From the NCBI RefSeq assembly GCF_003605645.1, contig NZ_QVMU01000009.1, positions 62,001 to 126,000 of the forward strand: a stretch of 64,000 nt of DNA. Direction: 5' to 3'. Shown one piece after another: positions 7,882 to 19,800 of the stretch (the stretch's first letter is position 1; every line of letters starts with the position of its first letter). The notes beneath the pieces are model-generated. The model saw only the letters and a program-made list of their open reading frames with translations, did no database searches and had not been told where the DNA came from. The stretch comes from Vibrio sinensis (lineage in GTDB: Bacteria > Pseudomonadota > Gammaproteobacteria > Enterobacterales > Vibrionaceae). A program made the translations under genes and the position numbers.

Positions 7882-10800
7882 CTAGTTACCGTTGTGAACA
7901 AAAGCGTGCTCATCAAACAAAGTCGTAACTATTTGTGATGAATCCAAGTTATCCAATGTGACTTGCTGACCAATATTTTCCAACAAGATATTTTGTTCCA
8001 TACCAGTCCCCGTTCCAGCAGGACTGATAGTCAGTGTCACATCATCACCACTGACTGCTGCAGTGATATGGCTTAGTAAGTCATCCATATTGACGGTGCT
8101 CGAATTCAACTCAGGAAGCAAATCTCGCAAATCTAATTTATCGCCATCAGAGAAGCTAAAGTCAGTGATCGTATCGGTCGCACCTTGAGAGATTTCACGC
8201 CACACGAACGTATCCTCTCCCGTACCGCCAGTTAAGATATCTGAACCTAACCCGCCCTCTAAAGTGTCATTACCTGCACCACCATTAAGAACATCATCTG
8301 AATCACCACCAACCAATAAATCATTGCCACTACCCGCTGTCAGTTCGATACCAGTGTCGCCACCCAGCAACTCAACATCCTCAGTCGAACTCGATAAGTC
8401 AATATCATTACTATCATTGGTGACAGCCACATTAAGTGAAATGGATGCTGATGAAGCGGTGCTGTTGTCATCTTCCTCAGAGACAGCGGTCAAAGTAATG
8501 TTATTGCTTCCCTCAGGTAAATTTTTCACCACTAAGGAATCAATCTCAGCCGCTGGAATCGTCCAGACACCATTGTCCGGTGTGATGACTCCATTTGCTG
8601 TTTCAACAACAGTACCCGCAGGCAAGTTGGTCAAATCTAAGGTTAATAGTTCATTCACATCCGTTAATGCTGCCATGATCCCCACTAGCGCAATCCCACT
8701 ATTACTAGCACTTTGGCTCGCTGTGACGTTGCGAATGTAATTAAATTGAGGGTCGATGCTCAGCGTCGGAGCATTCGCAACAGGTGTAACCGTAATATTG
8801 GCGGTTTTTTCCGTCGGTAATACAATACCAGATGGATTACCTGAGTCTGTCGCTAAAATGGTGAGTTCAATATCACTATCAGGGGCAAAGCTCGCATCAA
8901 CAAAGACGCCTGAACCTGCTGATGGTGAATCTAATAAAGCATTCAGTTCACCAATAGTGCCAATAAGGGTGATGCTTGAATCTGTATTTTGCGTCACACT
9001 CACCGTTGATCCCGCTGGCAACTGTACGCTTAGAATCCCGTAATCAACACTCAAAGTCATCGACATCGGATCATTCGCGTATTGGTCAACGTAATCAACA
9101 TCGCTAACTTGGATACCACTGATTAATTGGTTTGCTGCTTCATCAATAGTTGACACTAATCCATCAATATCCAAATCAGGTGCATCATTTTTCCCAACGA
9201 CATCTAAGCTAATGGTGCCAGTATCTTGCTTAAAGTCATTAGTACCATTGGTCGTTCCGTTATCTTCAATCACATAACTAATTGTCACTTCACCATTGAA
9301 GTCCAATTTAGGCTGGAATATCCACGAGCCAGCACCATTAGGAACAATCGTTCCTTGTTCAGCAGGAACGGTAACACTCATAACCGTTAAATCATGACCT
9401 TCAATATCACTGCTAGCATTGATCAATTGCGATGCGCTTATGATGACAGAGGTATCTTCCTCTATTGAACCAAAATCGAGATCGGCGGCAACTGGGGCAT
9501 CATTCACTTCAGTGACATTAATGACAAACTCAGCACTATTGGTGTTGTCTGTATTTGGATTAGCTGGATCAACCGCACCATTATTACCATTATCATTGAC
9601 AGTCGCAGAGACTTTCACACCATCGGTATCAATCAGATTATTGCTATTCAATGGTGGCGTATACTGCACCAAGTTTTGCTCAAGTGCTTGATTGATATTG
9701 GTTACCGTTCCTTGAATCACAATTTGCTGGGTCGATGGGTCAAGACTAACAGTCAGGTTGAACGCGGTTGCAACACTATCAATAAACGTCATTGAACCGC
9801 TGTCAACTGACAAGGTCAGCGTGTACGATGCCGCCGGGTTATCGAGACTAGAATCAATATCACTGATGGTAAAACCTTTAATCGCCACCACGGTATCTTC
9901 TGAAGTCTCTAGATTTGCAATGTTATTAAATTCCGGACGATCATTAATCGCTTCAACATCTACAGCAACGTCGAAAATTTGGTTTACCGTTGGCCCGAGG
10001 TATTCATTACCGTCGCTATCTTTGTCTACCGATTGAACAGTGATCTTAAGGCTATCTTGGCTCCAAGTATCTTTATTCTGCTCACCAGAATTAAAGACAA
10101 TTTTGTCCAACTCTTGACCATCGACACGTAATTGCCAGACACCACCACCTAAGTTAGTACCCGCTGTTGTTCCATCAGGGAAGAAGATGCTTGCGCCATC
10201 AGGCACGTTTTCAACCGTGATCAACAAGGTTTCCGGCTGGTCTTGAGTATTGTCGGCAGGCAACAGATCGACTTTATCGACAATATTGGCATCGATTTTA
10301 ATATCGATGTTCTCACCCTCTTTACCCGTCACCGCATCCGTCGGATCAACGTCGACGATATCACCGACCGGTTTAACTTCTACGGTAAAGCTACCTTTAA
10401 ACTCGTCAGGCTGACCCAGTAGTTTTTCTTGAGTGAATACCGTTACACCAATATCGACTTTGCCACTAAAATGTTCTGGTGGACGAATCGTCACATTCGA
10501 AAGATCTATGGATGTCACGTTCGGATTAACCAGTTGAATCACCCACTCACCGCCGCCACTGTTTTTAATAACGTAATCATCAGAAGTACTGTTGATTAAG
10601 AAATTATCTGGAACACCGGTGAGTTTTGCAGATAAGAACTGCTCAGAACCATCGTTATCAATCAGCGAAATTTTCAGACCAGTTCCATTTTCTTGCAAGG
10701 CAATATCGGTATCTTCTTGGCCGACAACCATACCAACCATCGGAATATTTGCATCGTTTGGTGGCACTATTTGATCGCCAATTTGGATAGAGTCCAATAC

Positions 10801-13800
10801 AGGTGTAATCTCAAACGATACTGTTTGAGTTACGGTCTTCTCTACGCCCTCATTGGTTATCTGTGTTGTTCCTGTGGTGTCAAAGTCCGTTTTATCAACG
10901 ATGGTAGTCGAAACTTCTAATTCAACCTTATTGATATCATTACCCGTTGGATAATTCTCTTTAGGCATAAAGAAAATTTGGTCTAATGCAGCAGCGATAA
11001 CAGCAGGGTCACTCGATGCAATGGTAAATTCGCTCGAATCTGGAGTAATCGGATTACCGTTAATATCGACAAACTCTCCAAGTGTCGAATCGGCTAACTT
11101 AATCACGACTGCCGTAATGGTTTCCTGACCTTGAGTTGGCGTATTGCGAGAGTCAGCAAATGCGACATCCAAATTAATCTTAATTAGGTTGTCTTCTAGT
11201 GCCTTATCATCTTCAACTGCACCAGAACCGACAGCAACAGAATCAACACTGACATTAATCTCTGGTGTGACATTGTTATCTTCAGGTTGCGCGACACCGC
11301 CATCGCTAGTTGGCACATCCACTAAAGGTGAAACGGCTATTGGCACTTGCATTTCCAATACATTTTCGTCCCCTGACGCGGAGTCAGTAGTGACAAATGT
11401 AATCGGTAGAATAAAGTCACCGGCGTAATCTTTCGGCAATATAAACTCTAAGCCATCTGGGATGACAATATTGCCATCACTATCAATGGTGCCTTTGAAA
11501 ATATACAGATTATTCGCAAAGTCATATTCCGCGCCATTGATGACAAGTCCATTGGCTTCGGCAGGGATTTTAGTTGGGTCAATCACAATCGTCAGTTGAT
11601 CAGAAACCCCATCAGCACTGCTGCCTGTCCCTGTATCTGGTAGCGCAGATACAGCTATCAATTTGCTGATCTGGCTGCTCACGTCAACGGCATTATCTTC
11701 CGTTCCGATCACGATGGCTTCTGGTGTGGTAATTTCTTCTAACTTAGCCGCCACACTGTCGTTGCCAGAAATTGACGATGGGAATTGTAGAGTCAAGTCG
11801 GTTGTGACTTTAGTCAGTGGACTGCCCTCATTCTCATCGCCCAAATCTTCCACTTCCGCGACAATTTCAATCTGAATCTGGCTATTCGGACCTGTTTGAT
11901 TGTCGTATTGAAGTCCGTTAGGCGCCGAAATACTAAAGTTCTGCTCGTCCAAAATTGTCCAAGAACCATCACCATTGTTGACAGCCCCACTAACAAACAG
12001 TTGATCGAGCACGGTCTGCGCATCTTCTCCATCTGGAATGATGAAACGAATAACAATTTCTTTCACCTGTTCGACAGAGCTTGGATCAAGATCATCAAAT
12101 ATAATGACGTTCGCATCGCTTTTGCCACCAGTTGCACTATTAATAGAGAAGTTAATAAAGCCATCTGGGTCTTTATTTATATCGCCATCAGTGACTAGAG
12201 TAACCGGTTGACCATTGTCTCCAATCACACTCAAGGTGCCATCAGGTTCTACTGTTGGAATAATTTCAACGTTAATCTCACCTGCTACTTTCGCTGTAAC
12301 AATCAAAGATGGATCATTGTCATCAACTTCTTCGATGGTTAATTCTGATTTAATTGTAAAATCGGTACTCGAGTCTTCTGGCGGTCTAAAGTCCACCACT
12401 GGCGTTGGCGTATTAGCCGTCAGGCCATCAATTTCCAGTTTCCCGCCATCAAATTTAACGGTTAAACCATCAATGTCGACTTCACTTGGATCAGCAAGAA
12501 TTTGACCATTAACTCGCACTGTCGAACCTGTCGGGAACCCTGTCAGCTCAACATTAGTTACGTATTCGAAATCGCGCCCATTGATACTTGGGGTGCTATC
12601 TGGCGACTCCGCATTTGGCAAGGTCCAAGGGAGCGTAATATAAACATCATCCCCTTGTGCATTGACTGGGTCTTCGCTGCCCGTGACCGTGCGCTGATAA
12701 GCTTTATCATCAAGACCTGCGTCAATAACAGGGACAACATTAACTTTTAGCACGCCCTCAACTTGACGCACGTGGCCATCATTTTCTGTTACGACGACCG
12801 TTGCCCCAATTTCCAGATCTTCAGTTGAGTATGCTGGTGGCTTAATGGTGATACCCGCGGGGTATTCAGATTGGGCAATATTGGCTTGGTATATTGGACC
12901 AGAGCCATCACTTGCTTCCCCGACATACACTAAGTCGATAGTGCCGCCGTTGGCATCAAATAATTCAACCCCATCTGGGATGTTCGACAACAAAACAGAA
13001 ACCGTTTCCGAGTTATCGGCTACGCCATCTGATAATTCTCCAGAAAATACTACAAATGAAATATTCGCTTCAGTACTCTCATTAATGGTAATTTGTGCAC
13101 CAACACGCCCAGTTCCATCATCATACTGATACCAAGTATCCAGTGCTGCACCAGTATCCGGCACATCCGGAACATCTGGGATATAAGGGATGTCAGCAAC
13201 ACCTTTCACTGTCACATTAACTGTTTTTTCGCCTAACGAGACCACATCAGAAATTTCACTACCGCCTTCTATAACGGTTTCGCCTCCCACAATCGCTTTA
13301 TCTTCAACGAAGCCTTCGACGCTGAAGCTAAAATTGTCATTGCTGTGCAGTGGTGGCTGAATTTCAACAAATTCCAGTGCCTCTTCTGGCACTCGATAAA
13401 TGGTGTTACCCCCTTCGGTAATCACCTCAATTTGGCTATCTCCAGGTCCAACCCAACGCACTTCAACCCCAGTTGCGGTAAAGTTAGATAGCTCAACATA
13501 TAGGGACTCTGAGCCATCTAAATCTGGAGACGGTGACATGCTGATCACTTCATTCAGAGTAAACGGATCATGCTCAAGATCTGGGTTCACCGTATCTTGA
13601 TTCAGTGCGTTGTCTTCAAAGATCGTAATTCGATTGACGCTGAAACGACCCAAATCGCCTTGAGGTTCAACATCAATAATGATCTCTTTTGGCTCAGAAC
13701 GAGCAACCTCTTTACCTACGAGAGCGTTGTCTTGTTCAGTCGTAATCGCGGTGGCGATAAATTTAATATGGCCAGAGAAATGCTCAATCGGATCAACTTG

Positions 13801-16800
13801 AATGGTATTAATCTGATCAGCAGAAATGATGTAGATACCTGGAGACGTTTCTGCAATCTCATTTCCATCGGCATCACGCAGCACAAACTGTCCCTCGCCA
13901 GACTCAATGGCAAGTTCATAGGTGATCACTTCTGGTGTTGAACCATCTTGCGTAACAGCATCCAAGGTTAAGGTTGCATTATCTGCATCTTCAACAATGG
14001 TGTACTGGTAAGTACTTGCATCATCATTCCATGTGGCAATATCTGCGACACTCTCGATTTCAATGCTGAGTGTTCCATCCACGGTATGATCCGCGCTCCC
14101 CCCATTGAGAATTTGCACCTCGATATCAGCAGTAATTCCCGCATCGGATGTCGCGGTATTTCTATCAGGCACAAAGAACAAGTTATTAATCGTCGAGATA
14201 CCACTATCTTCTGGCCCCCCCGCTTCACTTGCATATTTGGCGATGATTTGCTTAACCTGAGCTGCTGATAAAACAAAATTGCCATTGCTGTCCGTAGCCA
14301 GAGCGACGTACTCACCGGCATTATTTAAATAATAGAATGTGCCTTGATGATCGCCCGCCTTGATGGTGATATCACCGACCATTTCATCGTTATCTAAATC
14401 ATAAAGATCAATCTGTAAGTTTACTTGCGTCGGCGTTACTGGCAGTGACGATTGGTTATCTTGAGCATTATTTCTATCAATAGGATCAGCAAACGGAACA
14501 CTCGGATCACGCCCGGCATCTTCAAATGACGTGACGGTAGACACCTTAATGTCCGCATTTCTATCATGGATTGTAATGGTTAGCTGTTCGGTTGAGGTAT
14601 CGTCATCTTTATCTTTACCAGTAAAGTTCACCACAAAAGTAAAGCCATCTGACTCTTGTTTAAGATCATCGACTGGGGTGAATCGAACCCGGCCACTACT
14701 TTGCACCTGCATGGTACCAAGTTCAATGTAAGCAGTTACTCCGGCGGTAGTTACTGCTTCATAAACCGTAAAGTTAGGCGTGTTACCGCTCATGGCATAA
14801 GTATCGGAAAAACTTCCATCAGGCAATTCAAATACAATCTGCCCATTCGCTGTATCGCTACCCTCAAGTTCAACAATACTTGCACCATCAGCACCTTGAC
14901 GACGGAACATCCCCGTTTGAACTCGGTCTCCATCTTCAGTCACAGTAAAACTACGATCGCGCAATAACGGGATATCATCGACGATATTAATCGGCAAATT
15001 AATCGTGGTAGTTTGATCAGAATCGGCATCAACCGCCTTGATGCTAAACGTTAATGTGTCGGTGTTTTCACCTTGAATTGGCAGGTGATCGATCGCTTTT
15101 TGTAACTCAAAACGATAAGTGTTGCTGGTTGCATCAAGCGTTAAAGTAAAAACAGAAACCTGATTTGGCCCTGGATTGATGACAGCGGTGTAAATGATTT
15201 GTTCACCGTTGACGATAGGATCGGCCCATTCAACGTTTTGTCCACCTGAAGTTAGTCCATCAATCACGGTTAAGGTATTGTCCAGTTCGAACTTAACAAT
15301 ACCATCCGCCCCCTCAACCACATCAAAACTGCCGTTTACGGATGGGAAGACATCTTGATTGGCTCGGATATCATCTTCGTCAACCGTGGTACTTCCAGTG
15401 AAACCAGTCAATTTAGGGATATCATCAACAATGGTGAACGGTAGGCGAACTGACGAGGTTTCATCCAAATCGACATCGGTTCCTTTGATATCAAAGTTCA
15501 GCGTTTTACTGTTTTCGCCATCCGCTGGCGCATGATCAATAGGACGAACTAAGTCAAAACGATAACTATTGTCTGACGCATTTAACGTCAGTGTAAATAC
15601 GGTTTCTTGGCCATTACTCGTCACTGCGGTATACACCAATTGTTCACCGTTAACGACTGGACTATCGGTTGTCCAAACCACATCTTGACCCGCAGATGTA
15701 AGATTATCTAATGCTGTATCTTGATTAGTTAGCTCAAACTTAACGATGCCATCCGCGCCCTCTACGACGGTAAAGGTGCCAGAGACAAAAGGAACTTGTG
15801 TACCATCAGAGCCCTGTGTATCGCCAATCGTAACGATGTCATCTTCGTCGACCTGAGTATTCCCCTGATAACCGCTAAGCACGGGTTTATCATCTGAGAT
15901 GGTCACAGGTAGATTAATCTTACTGATATCACCGTCTGCATCGGTGGCAACAATGGAGAAAATGAGCTGCTCACTATCACTATTGGATTCGTGATCAATC
16001 GGGCCTTTCAATTCAAATGTGTAACTGCCATCAGGACGAACGATTAAAACAAAGACTTCACCAAGAGAGGTCGACGCAGTGTAAGTGTATTCACCGGTAT
16101 TTGGCCCTTGCGTTTCAACCAATGTGATTGCTTGGCCTTGTGATGTTAAACCATCAATAGGATCGGTACCGCCTTCTAAGCGATAACTCACTACACCATC
16201 AGCACCTTGAATGGTGCCAAAGTTGCCATCTTTACTTAATTCTCCCGCTTGAGGAGAAGAACCTAAAGTCAGATCATCTTCATTGAAAGACAAAGGATCT
16301 ACGGTATTGATCTGCGGAATGTCATCAATCACAGTGATCGGTAAATCAATCGGAGCACTGACATCATTATCCGAATCTGTTGCGGTTACAGTGAAATTAA
16401 TGAGTTTAGTATTGTCACCTTGAACATCGGCATGATCGATAGGGCGAATTAAATCGAATCGGTAGCTGTTGTCCGTTGCATCAAGTGTTAGCGTAAATAC
16501 CGTTAGGCCTCCCGGCTGGGTAATAGCGGTATAAACTCGTTGCTCGCCATTGCTCACTGGGCTTTCGTTGGTCCAAACCAGTTGCTGACCACCAGAGGTT
16601 AACCCCGTCAATGCGGTTGCCTGATTACCTAGTTCAAAACTAACGATACGGTCTGCGCCCTCTGTCACGGTAAAGTTACCGTTGGCAAAAGGTGATTGCG
16701 TCCCATCTGAACCGACAACACCATCAATTAAAACAATGTCATCTTCGTTGACGCTTTGCTGTCCGGTTAAACCGGAAATTAGTGGAACATCGTCAACAAT

Positions 16801-19800
16801 AGAGATTGGTAGATCAATCGTTGGTGTCTCATCCCCATCACCATCTACCGCTTTCACTTCAAAATTGAGGACTTGATTATTCTCACTTTGTGCATCGTCA
16901 TGGGTAACAGGGCTGACTAATTCAAAGCGATAGCTGTTATCACTGGCATCAAATGTTAGGGTAAAGACAACATCAGCGCTGTTTTCAGTCACCGCTGTGT
17001 AAACATACTGCTCCCCAGTAATCACAGGACTCTCTGCGGTCCAAATTACAGATTGCTGATTGGAAACTAAACCATCGAGCACCGAGTCTTGGTTTGCAAG
17101 CTCAAAGCGAACAATACCATCTGCGCCTTCAGTGACATTAAAGTTGCCAGTAACAAACGGGTCTTGATTGCCATCTGAACCATCTTGGACAAGATCATCT
17201 TCATCAACCACGGTATTGCCACTAAAGCCAGCCAATACCGAGATATCATCGACTACCGTAATAGGTAAGGTAATCACGGAGGTAAGGTCACCATCAGCAT
17301 CACTGGCTTGTACTTTAAAATCAATCGTAATGCTGTTTTGGTCATTACCTTGTTCGTGATCTAATGGACGAATTAAATCAAAGCGGTAACTGTTGTTGCT
17401 CGCATCTAGGGTAATGGTAAAGACACTGTCTTGACCATTACTTGTCACCGCGGTATAGACTAGCTGCTCACCCGTTATGACCGGACTATTACTGCTCCAC
17501 TCCAACGTTTCATTGGCTGATGTTAATCCCACCAAGGCACTATTCGGATCAACCAAATCAAATTTCACAATACCGTCAGCACCTTCTGTAACCGTAAAGT
17601 TACCCTCAGCGAAAGGATCTTGGGTACCGTCCGAGCCAACCGTGTTACCAATTTGAGCAATATCATCTTCATCAACTTGCGTTGCGCCGCTAAAACCAGA
17701 TAAAACAGGTACATCATCTACAATAGTGATCGGTAAAGTAATGGCTGAAGATTTGTCACCATCCGCATCAGTGGCAACAATACTCATATCAAGAACAATC
17801 GTGTTTTGCCCATCGGCTGTTGGGTGATCGACAGGACGAATCAAATCAAATTGATAACTGTTGTCTGTGGCATCTAAGGTGAAAGTAAATACGGTTTCTT
17901 GAGTGGTCGCATTAATAGCGGTATACACCAATTGTTCACCATTGATGACGGGGCTGTCTGTTGACCAAACCACATCAGCGCCAGCAGAGGTGAGCCCATC
18001 TAGAACTTCCGCTTGATTCTCAAGCTGGTATTCCACAATTCCATCAGCCCCTTCTACGACAGTAAAATTGCCGCCGATCGTTGCTGATTGAGTACCATCA
18101 GAACCCTCAGTGCTATTATTACCCTGAGCACTATTAACCTGAGCGATATCATCTTCATCAACTTGATTCTGGCCAGTAAACCCGGAAAGTGTCGGTACGT
18201 CATCAACCACCGTGATTGACACTTCTATGGAATTGGAAACATCCTGATCTTTATCTGTCGCTTCGACACTAAATGGAATGGTAATCTCATTTTCGCCATC
18301 CGCTTGACCATGATCTAACGGACGAATAAGGTCAAAGCGATAACTGTTATCACTGGCATCCAACGTCAAGGTAAAGACCGTTTCATTACCCGATGTGGTA
18401 ACAGCGGTATAAACCAATTGCTCACCCGTTTCGACAGGACTATTGGTTGTCCAAATCAAGGCTTCTTTACCTGAACTTAGCCCATCAAGTACAGAATCTT
18501 GATTAGATAACGCTAACTTGATGACGCCATCTGCACCCTCTGTCACGACGAAATTACCGCTAGCAAATGATGCCTGGGTTCCATCAGAGCCTACGGTGTT
18601 ACCTATCTGGGCAATATCATCTTCATCAACCCTTGTTACACCACTGATCCCAGTCAGGGTTGCAACATCATCGACAATGGTAATGGGCAGGCGAATAGAG
18701 GAGGTTTGATCTTGATCTTGATCTGTCGCTTTTATTTCAAAATCAATCACCGCTTGGTTTTCATCTTGTCCATCTAGATGGTCAATCGGGCGGATCAGCT
18801 CAAAGCGGTAGCTATTGTCATTCGCATCAAGCGTTAACGTAAATACATTTAGCCCGTTAGCAGAGACGGCGGTATAAACCAGTTGCTCACCATTGATCAC
18901 AGGGCTATCTGATGTCCATGTTACCGCTTGGCCATTGGATGTGATCCCATTCAGCACTGAACTTTCATTCACCACTTCATATTTGACTATCCCATCAGCC
19001 CCTTCGGCTACTTCAAACAAGCCTGAAATGACCGCTGGTTGACTACCATCAGAGCCTTGAGTATCCCCAATCTCGACAATATCATCTTCATCAACCACTA
19101 GAGTTCCTGATGAGCCCGTCAAGGTGGGTACATCGTCAACAATGCTTAATGGCAGAACTTTTGAAGAGGTATCTCCATCGAAATCGGTCGCAATAATTGT
19201 GAAATCAAAAGAGCGACTATCACTGTTTAGCGCGTGATCGATTGGACCTTGTAGGGTAAAGGTATAGCTGCCATCCGGTCGAACTAATAGGTTAAAAATA
19301 GCCTCTGAATCAGTTGAAGCCTGATAGCTGTAACTACCGTCTGCTAACTTGGTTTCTATTAAGCTCACCGAGTCCCCTTGAGAGGTCAGAGAGCCTAATG
19401 GATTAGTGCTGGTATCTAGTCGGTAACTCACCACACCATCAGCCCCTTGCGTCGTCGCAAAGCTACCACTGATCTGTGTTACACCACTTTGATCCGAACC
19501 GATTGGGGCTAAATCATTTTCTTCAAGTGATAACCCCGTTGCAGTATCAATAACGGGCACATCATCTTTGACATCGATAACAATATACGCAGCTTCCGCT
19601 TCTCCGGTTCCACCAGCAACCGCTGAGCGATCTCCATCGGTATCTACCGCATAAATAGGTAGTTTGATGGATGCACTTTCAGCTTGGGCACCGAAGTTAT
19701 CGAGTTGCTCATATAAGTTGAACTGGTATTCACCCTGATTCGGTGTATCCAATGTAATGTCAAAAATAGTTACGCGACTACCGTTGAGTTCAATCACACC

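Noticed and set aside
8264..17359. Many plus-strand open frames of 60-158 codons inside the adhesin gene
   Set aside because: They are antisense shadows of a repetitive, Ser/Thr/Asp-rich coding sequence; no ribosome sites, no family features.
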